17,056 nt of DNA from JAEUIA01 sp038330085. Lineage in GTDB: Bacteria > Planctomycetota > UBA1135 > GCA-002686595. The notes under the pieces are model-generated. The model saw only the letters and a list, made by a program, of their open reading frames with translations, made no database searches and had not been told where the DNA came from. This document shows positions 7,092 to 17,052 of the stretch, piece by piece. Position 1 is the first letter of the stretch. Each line of letters begins with the position of its first letter. The stretch covers positions 1 to 17,056 of the forward strand of contig JBBQNP010000095.1 in assembly GCA_038330085.1 (NCBI GenBank), in the 5' to 3' direction. Both the position numbers and the translations under genes were made by a program.

Positions 7092-7847
7092 TCAGACACC
7101 GACGAACATCCGCGGCATCTTCCGCGGCTCGACGTGCTCTCCCAATCCGAGCTTCGTCCCCGCCGGCACCGTCTTCGGATCGGTGTACGTCCCGAACATC
7201 CGGTCCCACAAGCTGAACGTCGTGCCGAAGTTCGTCCGGCTCAAATCGTTCGCCGAGTGGTGCACGCGGTGGTACTGCGGGGTGATGAACACGTACCGCA
7301 ACGGGCCGATGTTCACCTTCAAGTTCGTGTGCTCCCAGAACTGCACGACCATCCCGATCGCGAACGCGACGCTCGCTTCGAATGTGCCCAACCCGAAGAA
7401 CAGCATCGGAATCGTCGCCTGCGGAATGTTGTAGAGGAACGAGTGCGCAAAGCTCGTGCGGAAGCCGGCGAACCAATACATCTCTTCGATCGAATGATGC
7501 CAGGCGTGCGTGCGCCACAGCGTGTCCGACTTGTGCTGCGCGCGATGGATCCAGTAGATCGTGAAGTCGGCGCACACGAGCGCGAGACCGATCTTGACGA
7601 CGCTCGGCAACGCGCGCACGGCCGACATCGACGCGACGATCTGCGCGGGCAAGTGATGCTGCAACCACCCGCCGATCGCCCAGTCGCACCAGCGGTTCAT
7701 CGCGACGGCGAGCCCGAACGAGAGCACGTCGAGCTTGAGGTCCTTCCAGCGGTTGACCTCGCGGGCAGGACGCAGTCTCTCCAGCACCTCGAACACGAAG
7801 GCGAGCAGCAAGAAGACGGTGATCGAACTGTCGAGCACGTGGGCCAT
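7092..7847 (-). CDS. sterol desaturase / fatty acid hydroxylase family protein
   Basis: An integral membrane di-iron oxygenase-like protein of 251 residues, normal for the family. All histidine clusters expected for metal binding are present: HRAQH (101-105), HAWHH (114-118), EH at 172-173 and HRVHH (193-197). Hydrophobic segments lie near 8-20, 83-100 and 142-171. Family members hydroxylate or desaturate lipids such as sterols, fatty acids or carotenoids; the substrate here cannot be told from sequence. It is the last gene of the minus-strand block, 65 bases after the DUF58 stop and separated from it by a short hairpin, so it may or may not belong to the same transcript. ATG 7847 is the first start of the frame that gives a family-like N-terminus. 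Confidence 0.9.
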   Translation of the reverse strand: MAHVLDSSITVFLLLAFVFEVLERLRPAREVNRWKDLKLDVLSFGLAVAMNRWCDWAIGGWLQHHLPAQIVASMSAVRALPSVVKIGLALVCADFTIYWIHRAQHKSDTLWRTHAWHHSIEEMYWFAGFRTSFAHSFLYNIPQATIPMLFFGLGTFEASVAFAIGMVVQFWEHTNLKVNIGPLRYVFITPQYHRVHHSANDLSRTNFGTTFSLWDRMFGTYTDPKTVPAGTKLGLGEHVEPRKMPRMFVGV

Positions 7848-7854
7848 GATCGAA

Positions 7855-7876
7855 CGTGGGGTTGTTTCCCCTCACG
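7855..7876 (-). other. short hairpin between DUF58 and the desaturase-like gene
   Basis: On the plus strand GGGG (7858-7861), loop TTGTTT and CCCC (7868-7871) form a stem that can extend through CGT and ACG with a two-base bulge. It sits in the only sizeable gap of the right-arm operon downstream of MoxR, and could act as a weak terminator or RNA processing site. Confidence 0.2.
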
Positions 7877-7912
7877 ATCCGCTGAACAACGCCGGAAGTC
7901 TACTCCTCGACA

Positions 7913-8776
7913 TCAGGCGACTGCGAGGATTCCCGCAGGAGCGAGTCGATCGCGGCATATCGTCGCGACGTCCGCGCGCGCGTCGACGGCGGCGAAACGG
8001 GCCCCGGCACGCCGACATTCCGACTCCAGCTCGTTCTCCAACCGCGCCAGCCGCTCGCGATAGCGCTGCACCGTCTTCCGGTCGAGCACGAGGTCGCGCG
8101 TCGTGTCGTCCTCGGCATCCGTCAACCGCAACGCCGTCCCGACCGGCGGATCGAGGTCGAGCGCACCGAGCACGTGCACGAGCGCGAGCGATCGGCCCTG
8201 CGCCGCGACCGGACGGATGATGTCCGCTGCCGAACACGCACACAAGAAGTCGCCGACGAGCACACGCATGGAGCCCGGTCTCAACAACGCGAGCGTCCGC
8301 GCGGCGCAGTCGGTCCACATCGCGCGACCGGTGAACTCTGCACCGTGCTGCTCGAACCGCACCGCGTCGACGAGCTCCGGCCGCTCGCCCACCAAAGCGA
8401 TCTGCACCTGGAAGCTCTCGTTGCGCGCGGCCGTCGCGATCAGCGCAACGACATCGACCGCCGCAGCCGCCTTCGCGTCCTCGACCGCCATGGAGCGCGA
8501 CACGTCGAGCAGGATCTCGACGCGCGGCAGCACTTCTTCGCGGTACTGGCGCACGAGCAACTGGTCCGTTCGTGCGAACGCGCGCCAGTCGAGATGTCGC
8601 ACGTCGTCCCCCGCCGCGTACGTGCGCCGGTCCTGGAACTCGAGGCTCGCGCCGGTGCCCCTGCCGAGACGTTGACCCGCAACGCCGCGCGGCGGTGTCT
8701 CTGCCAGCGCGAGCCGCCAACCCTGCGCGATGCGCAGCGCTTCAGATGACGGGCGCGGCATGGGGTTCGACGACAT
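7913..8776 (-). CDS. DUF58 domain protein with vWA-like fold
   Basis: A cytoplasmic or membrane-associated protein of 287 residues without membrane helices. Residues 45-81 carry the DUF58 hallmark, with FQDRRTYAAGDD, the HLDWRAFART core and RQYREE. A vWA-like domain follows with a complete MIDAS DVSRS (91-95). DUF58 proteins are constant neighbours of MoxR ATPases and vWA membrane proteins, and are thought to act as MoxR partners or substrates. The gene overlaps the end of the permease gene by about 35 bases. Possible starts are GTG 8779, ATG 8776 and ATG 8761; none has a good Shine-Dalgarno and translation is probably coupled. I chose ATG 8776. Confidence 0.9.
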   Translation of the reverse strand: MSSNPMPRPSSEALRIAQGWRLALAETPPRGVAGQRLGRGTGASLEFQDRRTYAAGDDVRHLDWRAFARTDQLLVRQYREEVLPRVEILLDVSRSMAVEDAKAAAAVDVVALIATAARNESFQVQIALVGERPELVDAVRFEQHGAEFTGRAMWTDCAARTLALLRPGSMRVLVGDFLCACSAADIIRPVAAQGRSLALVHVLGALDLDPPVGTALRLTDAEDDTTRDLVLDRKTVQRYRERLARLENELESECRRAGARFAAVDARADVATICRDRLAPAGILAVA

Positions 8777-10211
8777 CACGGTGACGAGATGCAGCGGCCG
8801 ACACTTCGCGAAGCGACGCCACGATGCGCGGCACGTTGGCGAGCACGGACAACGCGCCCATCGCGCACAGGAAGTGCCACGCGGGCTCGAACGTCACGCC
8901 CTTGCTCGCCTGGAATCCAGCGACCAGCGGGACCCAGTCACGGATCACGGGACGCTGCATCACGAAGGCCAGGAAGAGCGGTGCGAGGTTCACAGCGCCG
9001 AAGAACATCGCGACGAGCGCGCGGACGACCGCGCGTCCTCCGGGTCGGGCCGTACCTCGTGCGAGGAGCGCGCTCGGCAGCAGCAGGAACAGGCTCACGT
9101 TCATCATCACGCCCGCCAGCGCCTGGGACTCGGCGTTCCACACGAAGCCGCTCGTGAAGCGCAAGCTGGAGACGATCTCGAACGCGATCACGATCAGCGC
9201 GGCGTGCACGAACACGAACAACGCTCCACGCCCGCCGCCCGGCAACCAGGCTTGGAGCGGGAACACGCGCGACCACTTCGGCAGGTGCGCTGCGACGGCT
9301 CGCGGCAACCGCTCGCGCTCGGTGACCATGAAGTACATGAAGGGACAAGCGCAGAGCAGCGTGGCGAACAGCGCCGAGGCCGCTCCGTCGGACGTGTCGG
9401 CGAACACCGCGAGGCCGATGCCCGAGAAGATGAGGATCGACGTGGCCACGCGCATGGGCGTCGATTGGTTCTCCTCAGCGTGTGCAAGACGTCCCGCGGC
9501 GATGGCGGTCGAGATGCACACGACGGTCAGGCACATCAGAACGAGCACGACGCTGAATGTGCCGAATCCCGCCACTCCGACCGGAGCTCCCATGCGCGCT
9601 GCCCCCATCATGAAGAGAAAGGCGAGGGGCATCGGGCTGAACCACATCAGCGAGAGCGCGAACACGAGCAAGAGGATGATGCGGGCCATGCGCGCGCGTG
9701 CCAGCGAACCGAGCATGATCCCGACCGAGCACTGTGCGAGGCAGAAAAGCGCCGAGGACAACAGCGTGTACGCCACGGTCGAGAACGCGACGCCGCGCAT
9801 CAGGAACGCGACGGTCAAGAACGGCGCGAACGCCGACACGATGAGCAGATACTGCAGCATCGCCGACCCGAGCTTGCCGAACACGATGCGCCAGCCGGCA
9901 AGGTTCGAAAGCTGCAGGAGCTCGAGCGTGTTCTCGTCGCTCTCGGCCGTCATCGACAGCATGGCGGAGAACGGCACGAGACCGTGCACGCCGAGCGCCA
10001 TGCAACCTGCCAGGATCGCGAAGTAGCCCCCACCGCTGGACGCCTCCTGCATGTCGGGAATGAGCATGAGGTAACCGAGGCTCGCCACCATCGCCAGCGA
10101 GAGCACGATGGCGAACGTCGAGCGGAACCAGCGCCCGCGCAGTGCGGCGCGCACTTCCTTCAAGAGCACCGGGTTCAGGCGCTCCGATCCGCGTGCGGCG
10201 AGCGTGCTCAT
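8742..10211 (-). CDS. ABC-2-type transporter permease, copy 1
   Basis: A very hydrophobic protein of 489 residues with about 12 predicted membrane segments. A cytoplasmic N-terminal stretch (NPVLLKEVRAALRGR) precedes the first helix (about 31-51). The segment TAESDENTLELLQLSNL, before the third helix, is typical of ABC-2 permeases, in which the equivalent region contacts the ATPase. It is a clear paralogue of the next gene upstream, sharing the NPxLxKEVRAxLR start, the DENTxxLLxxSNL motif, RLAHxEENxS and LPGGGR. Its ATG overlaps the stop of that gene as ATGA, so the two are likely translated in equal amounts and form a heterodimer. The substrate is unknown. Confidence 0.88.
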   Translation of the reverse strand: MSTLAARGSERLNPVLLKEVRAALRGRWFRSTFAIVLSLAMVASLGYLMLIPDMQEASSGGGYFAILAGCMALGVHGLVPFSAMLSMTAESDENTLELLQLSNLAGWRIVFGKLGSAMLQYLLIVSAFAPFLTVAFLMRGVAFSTVAYTLLSSALFCLAQCSVGIMLGSLARARMARIILLLVFALSLMWFSPMPLAFLFMMGAARMGAPVGVAGFGTFSVVLVLMCLTVVCISTAIAAGRLAHAEENQSTPMRVATSILIFSGIGLAVFADTSDGAASALFATLLCACPFMYFMVTERERLPRAVAAHLPKWSRVFPLQAWLPGGGRGALFVFVHAALIVIAFEIVSSLRFTSGFVWNAESQALAGVMMNVSLFLLLPSALLARGTARPGGRAVVRALVAMFFGAVNLAPLFLAFVMQRPVIRDWVPLVAGFQASKGVTFEPAWHFLCAMGALSVLANVPRIVASLREVSAAASRHRDVVEPHAAPVI

Positions 10212-11710
10212 GCTCCCGCCTCACGGGTCACGATCACGCTCTCGCGAGCCTGCGCGCGCTCGCGATTGTCGCGGCTGGCCTTCTGCACCTCGCGCCAGGC
10301 ACGGTCGAGGCGCCCGAGGTTCGCGAGGAACACGACGACGACGAGCGGCGCCAGGACGACGCAGATCCGATTCAATGTGATGTCGCTGACGTCGTCCTCG
10401 AGCACCCAGAACGGGTTGAGCGGATGCTTCATCTCCACGTAGCGGTGCTTCGCGAAGAGGAAGTCCAAGATCGACGGCGCGAAGATCGAGAGCAACGCGA
10501 TCAACGGCACGGCCACGCGCGCGATCCAGCGCATGCGCACTTCGTCGGTACGGCGGCTGAACGGCAGCGTGATCCCCGCGACATAGATGAACAGGTATCC
10601 CGCGAACACGATGAGCGCCTGCGCCCTTTCGAAAAGACCCGATGGCGCGGTCGACGCGCTCGGGCGATGCGCTTCGGCCAGGATGCCGAACACGACCGCC
10701 ATGAGGAGGTGCACGCAGAAAAGAAGGATCGCGCGCCCTCCGCCTGGAAGGAACGGCGTCGCGAGGAGCGCGAGCCCTCCCGAGCGCGGCACCTGGCGCT
10801 GAACGCGGCGCGTGAGCGTCTCGCGCTCGGTCGCGAAGAACACGTGCGCGAGCGTCACGAGCGTCAAGCCGATCGCCGCGCCGTCGACGTACCAGTGCGC
10901 GCTCATCCAGATCGCTGCCCAAGCGAGGTACGCCGCATAGAGGACCGTGACGACGACGCGCGGGCCGGACGAATGGTTCTCCTCGGGATGGGCGAGACGT
11001 TCACACGCGACGGCGAGACCCAAGGCCCCTGCGCCGCACGTCAATCCCAGGATCGAAAACAAGAAGTCGCCGACGAACGACGCTGCGAACACACCCGGCC
11101 GGTTCAAGCCGATCGCGACCGTCTGCATCACGCCCGCGATGAGCGCCAGCAACAGCCCCCCGAGCACGACGAGCAGCAGCACGCGCGCCGCGCGCGCCCG
11201 CCCCAGGCTCGACAAGCCGATCGCCGCCCCCGCCGAGCCGACCGACGCGCCGAACGTCGTCGCGAGGACGAGCAACACCTGGCCGATATCGACGCCGCGC
11301 AAAAGGAACGCCAGCACCAGGATCGGCGCGAACGCGCTGAAGTAGAGCAGCGCTTCGATCGAGCTCGACAAGAGCTTGCCGAGCACGATCTGCCGCGGCC
11401 GCAGGTTCGAGATGGCGAGCAGGTCGTACGTGTTCTCGTCCCATTCGCTGCCCATCGAGAAGAAGGCCGACAGGGGGATCACGCCGAGCAGAGCGACGCA
11501 CAGACAGAAGTAGATTGGCTCGAAGAAGCGTCGTCCGGCGTGGTCCGACTCCGGATCCAGGGTCGCGAGCGCGAGCACGGCGACGAGCACCGTGCCGAGG
11601 AGCACGATCTGAAACACGACGCGAAAAATGCGCGCACGCAACGACGCGCGCACCTCCTTCACGAGGATCGGGTTGAAGCGATCGGAGGCCGTGGCCGAGC
11701 CTGCGCTCAC
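10208..11710 (-). CDS. ABC-2-type transporter permease, copy 2
   Basis: A protein of 500 residues with about 12 membrane segments, paralogous to the neighbouring permease. It opens with NPILVKEVRASLRAR ahead of the first helix, has SEWDENTYDLLAISNL in the conserved coupling region, and later RLAHPEENHSS and LPGGGR. The start is GTG 11710, which overlaps the ATPase stop as GTGA and puts the conserved N-terminal motif at residue 10 onward. The frame stays open much further upstream inside the ATPase gene, but that part is antisense-free shadow sequence of another frame and was discarded. Together with copy 1 and the ATPase it forms a complete ABC transporter, most likely an exporter. Confidence 0.88.
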   Translation of the reverse strand: MSAGSATASDRFNPILVKEVRASLRARIFRVVFQIVLLGTVLVAVLALATLDPESDHAGRRFFEPIYFCLCVALLGVIPLSAFFSMGSEWDENTYDLLAISNLRPRQIVLGKLLSSSIEALLYFSAFAPILVLAFLLRGVDIGQVLLVLATTFGASVGSAGAAIGLSSLGRARAARVLLLVVLGGLLLALIAGVMQTVAIGLNRPGVFAASFVGDFLFSILGLTCGAGALGLAVACERLAHPEENHSSGPRVVVTVLYAAYLAWAAIWMSAHWYVDGAAIGLTLVTLAHVFFATERETLTRRVQRQVPRSGGLALLATPFLPGGGRAILLFCVHLLMAVVFGILAEAHRPSASTAPSGLFERAQALIVFAGYLFIYVAGITLPFSRRTDEVRMRWIARVAVPLIALLSIFAPSILDFLFAKHRYVEMKHPLNPFWVLEDDVSDITLNRICVVLAPLVVVVFLANLGRLDRAWREVQKASRDNRERAQARESVIVTREAGA

Positions 11711-12642
11711 TGCAGCTTGCCTTCGGTCAGCGACAGGAACACGTCCTCCAGGTCGAGCACCTGCGGCGAGAACTCGATCGGCGACACGCCGCGCGCGACC
11801 AACGCAGCGAGCGTCTGCGCGAGATCTTCGCTCGTGCCTTCGTGCTCGAACACGACGCCGTCGCGCTCGCGACGCACGCGCAGCACACCGGGCAGTTCGA
11901 CGAGCGCGCGCTCGGTCGCTTCGGGACCCTGCAACGCGCGCACGTACACGACCGCAGCGGGCCGCAGCTTCTTGGTCAGGTCCGCGACCGCGCCGGTGGC
12001 CTTGATCTCGCCGCGCTCGATCACCGCGACCGTGTCGCACATCTCGGCCAGCTCGGTCAGGATGTGCGAGCTGATCAGGATCGCCTTGCCCTGCGCCGCG
12101 AGCGCGCTCAGGAGTTCGCGCAGCTCGACGCGCGCACGCGGATCCAGCCCCGCTGCGGGCTCGTCGAGGATCAAGACGCTCGGGTCGTGCAGCAGCGTCT
12201 TCGCCAAGCACAGGCGCTGCTTCAGGCCCTTGCTCAACTTGGCGATTTCTTTTTCGCGCAAGTCGCCGAGCGAGGTGAAGAGCATCACGTCCTCCACGCG
12301 CCGCGTGCGCGCCTCGCTGCGCAACCCGTACGCGCGCGCGTAGAAGTCGAGATACTCCCAGATCGTCGTGTTCGCGTACGCGCCGTACGAATCGGGCATG
12401 AACCCAAGTCGCCGGCGCACCTCGCGCGGATCGTCGAGCACCGACACACCCTGCACGAACACCTCGCCCGAGTCGGGGTATTCCAGCGTCGCGCACACGC
12501 GCATCGTCGTCGTCTTGCCGGCGCCGTTCGGCCCGATGAAACCGAGGATCTGACCCGCTTCGACGCTGAACGACGCGTCGCGCACGGCGATGAGCTTGCC
12601 GAACTTCTTCGTCAGACCGCGGACTTCGAGCGCCGCCGTCAC
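11707..12642 (-). CDS. ABC transporter ATP-binding protein
   Basis: The ATPase of the adjacent two-permease transporter, 311 residues. Walker A is GPNGAGKT (37-44), the signature is LSKGLKQ (136-142), Walker B with the catalytic Glu is LILDE (157-161), and the switch His is H193 in SSHIL. After the nucleotide-binding domain comes an about 80-residue C-terminal domain seen in ABC-2 type ATPases of the NatA/CcmA kind. The Q-loop reads FMPDSYGAY, so the usual Gln is replaced. Start GTG 12642 was chosen because GGAGG lies four bases upstream and the frame overlaps the preceding stop as GTGA. The far longer open frame upstream is a shadow. It is most like transporter ATPases in MoxR/vWA clusters. 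Confidence 0.93.
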   Translation of the reverse strand: MTAALEVRGLTKKFGKLIAVRDASFSVEAGQILGFIGPNGAGKTTTMRVCATLEYPDSGEVFVQGVSVLDDPREVRRRLGFMPDSYGAYANTTIWEYLDFYARAYGLRSEARTRRVEDVMLFTSLGDLREKEIAKLSKGLKQRLCLAKTLLHDPSVLILDEPAAGLDPRARVELRELLSALAAQGKAILISSHILTELAEMCDTVAVIERGEIKATGAVADLTKKLRPAAVVYVRALQGPEATERALVELPGVLRVRRERDGVVFEHEGTSEDLAQTLAALVARGVSPIEFSPQVLDLEDVFLSLTEGKLQ

Positions 12643-14478
12643 GGTGCCTCCGCCAATGCGAGCACGCCCACGAGGAAGTGCTTGGAGTCGACGTCGCGCG
12701 CTTCGACGCCCATGTGATCGACGAACGCGCACGAGTCGAGGCGAGCGGCGTAGGTCCCCACCGGCAGCCAGCCGTCGGCTTCGTTCGCCGTCTCGCACAG
12801 GATCTGGCTCTCCGAAATTTCGCCGACGTCGGGGATACCGAGGTCGAGCTTCCCCGTCGCGCCGTCGGCGATGACGCCGCGCGAAGCCCACACACGTCCG
12901 TCCTTCGCGCGGTACGCAAAGGCCTGGATGCTGGTGCCGAGCGCGTTCTGCACGACCATCTCGTCGCCTTCGAGGCGCACTTCGACGCGTGCGCGCGACG
13001 CACGATCCGTCAACAGCGTCTGTCGCACCGGCGTGCGCACCGGCATGTAGTCGCCGCCGAGCTCCAGGCCTGACGTGGCGTCGAGGGCGAAGCGCGACTG
13101 CTCCTGCCACGATCCGCTGCCGACCTCGGGCCACAACGACGATCCGGCTTCGGGTTTGAGCGCATCCGGCGAAAGTCCCGCGAACACCTCGCGCACTTCG
13201 GCTGCGCTCGAGCGGTGCGTGCGCTGGTCGAGCAGCGTGTACGTCTGTCGCTGCGCGCGGACGTCGAGCCCTTGTGCGAGCGCGCCGTACGCAAAGAGCA
13301 CGATCGAGAACACGATCGCAATCGCCGGGACGGTTACGAGGAGCAGCGCCGGCTTCCGCGCGCGCTTGACCAGGTACATGTTCACCGGACCGATCAGGAG
13401 CGAGAAGAGGATCAGCACGAGCGCCATCGCGCGGACCGGCAGCTCGAGTCCGGGCAGATGCACGGTGAGGCTCGCTCCGCGTCCGCCGCGCGGGCCCGGG
13501 ATCCACGAGCGATTCTCCTTCTTGGATTCGATCGCGACGTTGAGCTGCTTGATCTGCGGCCAGTTGTCGAGCGGCTCGGCGGACTCGCAGACGAGCAGCA
13601 GCCCTTGTCCGCACGCGTACGTGTTCATGCCGCGGTCGCCGCGCACGAGGAAGCGCTCTTCCATCCAGGGTGCGAGATCGATCGAGCTCTTCGTCGTGCG
13701 CTCGGCGCTGGCTCCGAAGATCGCGACGACTCCGCCGGTTCGCGCGAACGCTGCGATCGCGGCCGTCGCGTCGGGCACAGGCAGACCGTCGCGCGCGTCG
13801 ATCACGACGGCATCGATGCTCGCGTACGGCTCTTCACGGTGCGGCAGATCCTCGAGCGGGACGAAGGTCGCGACGACGACGTGAGCGGGCGGGGGACCGG
13901 CAACCATGCCCGGATAGGTGATGCTCCCCAATCGGCGCGAATAGACGACGCCGGCCGGTGGCGGAGACGGCGGCGTCCAGCGACCCACCGCTTCCGTCGA
14001 GAGGTCGTTCGTCCAACCGTCGGTCAGCCCGGCTCGCGGCGCACTTCCAGCGACGACGAGCACGTTGCGCACACCTTGCTCCGGCGGCTTGACGGCGCCG
14101 AGCCCCGACAAGCGGTCGCGCTCTCCGCCCGCACGCACGTCGAGCACGTAGTCGCTCGGCGACCAGCTGTTGACCGGCACGAAGACCTCGAACGAGCCGC
14201 GCTCGCCGGGGCCGAGTGCGATGCGCTTCTCGAGGTGCGTCGTGCGCGATCCGAAGCCGTTCGTGAACACGAGGTCGACGTCGCGCGAATCCTTCGAGCC
14301 GTTGGCGACCTCGACGAAGAATGGCAGCGCGCCGTGGTCGAGCGCATCGGGCCAGGGAGTGCGCACGCTGACCGTGACGTCGGCAACTTGGATCTGTCCG
14401 TTCGCGCGCGCACTCGGCGCGCACAGACACGCCAGGCACAGCGCGAGCGCCGCCAACCGCGCCCGGCGCCGGCTCGGA

Positions 14479-14489
<11 letters not shown>
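12639..14489 (-). CDS. exported two-TM protein of the MoxR/ABC cluster, function unknown
   Basis: A protein of 616 residues. An arginine-rich N-terminus and hydrophobic stretch end in SARA, predicting signal peptidase cleavage near residue 29. A large extracytoplasmic N-terminal part begins with a beta-rich domain (about 35-130) and includes a region resembling a glutamine-amidotransferase-like or Rossmann-type fold (about 140-300). Two membrane helices follow (about 354-374 and 380-402), separated by LVKRARKPA; IGPVNMYLV is a recurring pattern in proteins of these clusters. The remaining C-terminus is beta-rich. No catalytic motif is evident. It may link the ABC transporter to the MoxR/vWA machinery at the membrane, by context only. 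It overlaps the MoxR gene by 11 bases, with GAGG six bases before its ATG, and it overlaps the ATPase as GTGA. Confidence 0.82.
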
Positions 14490-15570
<1,081 letters not shown>

Positions 15571-15627
15571 CGCGTTTCGGTGCTCACCCTGCCGTTCGAT
15601 CCGGGCCCTTCGGTCCGTGTCGCGAGA

Positions 15628-15963
15628 TCACTTGCCGCCCGCGTGTTCCGGCGTGAAGAACGTCTTGACGGCCTCGCGATGATGCGGCGCGAGACGGCGC
15701 TTCCACGCCGCGCGTCCGGTCGACAGCTCGACGTCCGCATTGCCTGCTCCCTCCGCGACCGGATCGACCGTGGGCGCGCTGGCTCCCACGCCGATGACGG
15801 CGCTGTGGTCGGCGTCGCGGTACTGCGCATCCGGCAGAGCCTTGGCTTCGAAGCGGTCCGTGTCGCCTTGCGTCTCGGTGCCCCACGTCATCTCCGCGTC
15901 GCCGCGTCCGCGCGACACGCCGCCTTGGCCTGTACCCTCTGCTCCGCTTGCGCCGGCCAGCAC
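15628..15963 (-). CDS. C-terminal half of the coiled-coil membrane protein, cut off by an in-frame TGA
   Basis: The sequence lies in exactly the same frame as the upstream gene, directly after that gene's TGA (15988-15990), with no other stop. Between the TGA and GTG 15963 the frame reads KGTGKSGH, so it looks like a continuation of a glycine-rich linker. It goes on through GGVSRGRGDAEMTW, FEAKALPDAQY and ends LAPHHREAVKTFF, patterns I associate with the C-terminus of longer single-chain proteins in MoxR clusters. Codon choice is as GC3-rich as the neighbours, so it was under selection as protein. On its own, from GTG 15963, it would make 111 residues without a good Shine-Dalgarno. Either a nonsense change split one gene, or the two parts are now separate, or the codon is read through. 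Confidence 0.6.
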   Translation of the reverse strand: MLAGASGAEGTGQGGVSRGRGDAEMTWGTETQGDTDRFEAKALPDAQYRDADHSAVIGVGASAPTVDPVAEGAGNADVELSTGRAAWKRRLAPHHREAVKTFFTPEHAGGK

Positions 15964-15987
15964 GTGGCCGCTCTTGCCGGTGCCTTT

Positions 15988-17052
15988 TCATGTCCCGCCG
16001 GGATGCTTGCGGCATTCCTCGGTGCACACGTGCTCGGCGATCTCACCGATCTCGGTCGGCTTGCCAGCAGCGCCGGCCTGGCCGGGTTTCAACAACCCCG
16101 CGGCCGCGAGCTTCGCGAGCTTGTCGCCGAGCTTCGCGTTCAAGGCGCTCGAGAGCCGCGCGATCTGCGCAGCATCCAGCTTCATCCCGGGCGGCAGCTC
16201 GAGAGACTGCAAGCCGAGCTCGCTCGTCATCACGTCGGTCAGACCCTTCGACAGACCGCTCTCGCCAAGCTTCTCGAGCGTCGCGTCGAGCTGCTTCTGC
16301 GCCGCACCCGGGTCCGCGCTCGCAGCCGCCGCTGCTGCACTTAGCTCGCGCTGCAGGCTCTCGACCGGCTCCGCCCGCCGCGCCGCTTCGCTCGTGAGCA
16401 TGTCCGACGCGCGGTCGGCCGCTTCGAAGACGCTCTCCGTGCTCGCGAGCCCGTCTTCGTCCTGCTTCAAGCGATCGAGGCTCGCGTGCAGCTCCTGCGC
16501 GAGCTCGGGCTCCAGCGTGACCTCTTCCTCCAGCGTCGCGAGCTTCTCCTCGGCCTTCTCGATCGCCGCGGTCTGCAGCGCGTGGCTCGGCCCCACGATC
16601 GCGCGCGGGATCGGCACGAAGAGCGCGAGCACCGCGAAGCCGCAGGCGCCGATCGCCATCGTCGCCGGCCGGCCGAGCCGTGCGCGCGGCAACACGTTCG
16701 CGCGCGCGAGGGCCGCGTCGATGCGCGAGCTCCAACTCGCGTCGCCCGATTCGAAGCCCGTGACGAGCGCACCGTCGGCGCCGGCGTGCACGTCGAGCCA
16801 GGCCGCCGCGCCGGAATCGCTCAGGCGCTTGCGTCGCGCCGCACGCACAGCCAGCAGCGGCGCAAGGACGAGCGGCGCGAACACGATCGACGTCTTCCAC
16901 GCATCCCATCCGAACGCCGCGCGCGCACCGAGCGCGATGCAAGCGCACGCGCACGCGATGAGCGCAAACCAGAACAACATTCTCGCGCCGAACACGGCGC
17001 CGAAGACGTGCGCCTGGAGCCGTTCGATCGATCGTTCGAGGTTGCGAGCCAC
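15988..17052 (-). CDS. membrane protein with long coiled coil at the head of the MoxR operon
   Basis: 354 residues from GTG 17052, four bases from the window edge; the frame stays open to the edge, so the true start may lie outside. The N-terminus has two membrane segments (about 18-47 and 55-73) and a third near 129-149, then a long helical, Ala/Glu/Lys-rich region (about 155-250) likely to form a coiled coil. A cysteine-bearing end follows, CTEECRKHPGG, just before the stop. Membrane/coiled-coil proteins of this layout precede MoxR genes in related clusters, so it is probably a structural partner of the system; that role is inferred. The chain appears truncated: the following reading frame continues the expected C-terminus after the TGA. 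Confidence 0.78.
   Translation of the reverse strand: MARNLERSIERLQAHVFGAVFGARMLFWFALIACACACIALGARAAFGWDAWKTSIVFAPLVLAPLLAVRAARRKRLSDSGAAAWLDVHAGADGALVTGFESGDASWSSRIDAALARANVLPRARLGRPATMAIGACGFAVLALFVPIPRAIVGPSHALQTAAIEKAEEKLATLEEEVTLEPELAQELHASLDRLKQDEDGLASTESVFEAADRASDMLTSEAARRAEPVESLQRELSAAAAAASADPGAAQKQLDATLEKLGESGLSKGLTDVMTSELGLQSLELPPGMKLDAAQIARLSSALNAKLGDKLAKLAAAGLLKPGQAGAAGKPTEIGEIAEHVCTEECRKHPGGT

Noticed and set aside
11767..11900. Repeated CGCG/GCGCG-type motifs throughout the operons
   Set aside because: A consequence of GC-rich codon choice (Arg, Ala), not an organised repeat.
8730..12343. Plus-strand open frames of 570 and 733 codons opposite the permeases and ATPase
   Set aside because: Low-complexity Arg/Glu/Asp/His/Gln-rich translations mirroring hydrophobic membrane codons; the minus-strand genes are recognisable and continuous.
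12643..13614. Upstream extension of the ABC ATPase reading frame
   Set aside because: It is an arginine-rich shadow frame within the exported two-TM gene; GTG 12642 has a Shine-Dalgarno and starts the domain correctly.
15940..15990. Selenocysteine insertion at the in-frame TGA
   Set aside because: No convincing SECIS hairpin directly downstream, no known selenoprotein family, and the codon is in a Gly-rich linker; readthrough by this route seems unlikely.
15989..15991. ATG overlapping the TGA (ATGA) as the start of a coupled gene
   Set aside because: That frame gives a strongly arginine-rich, shadow-like translation; the coding frame is the one continuing the upstream gene.
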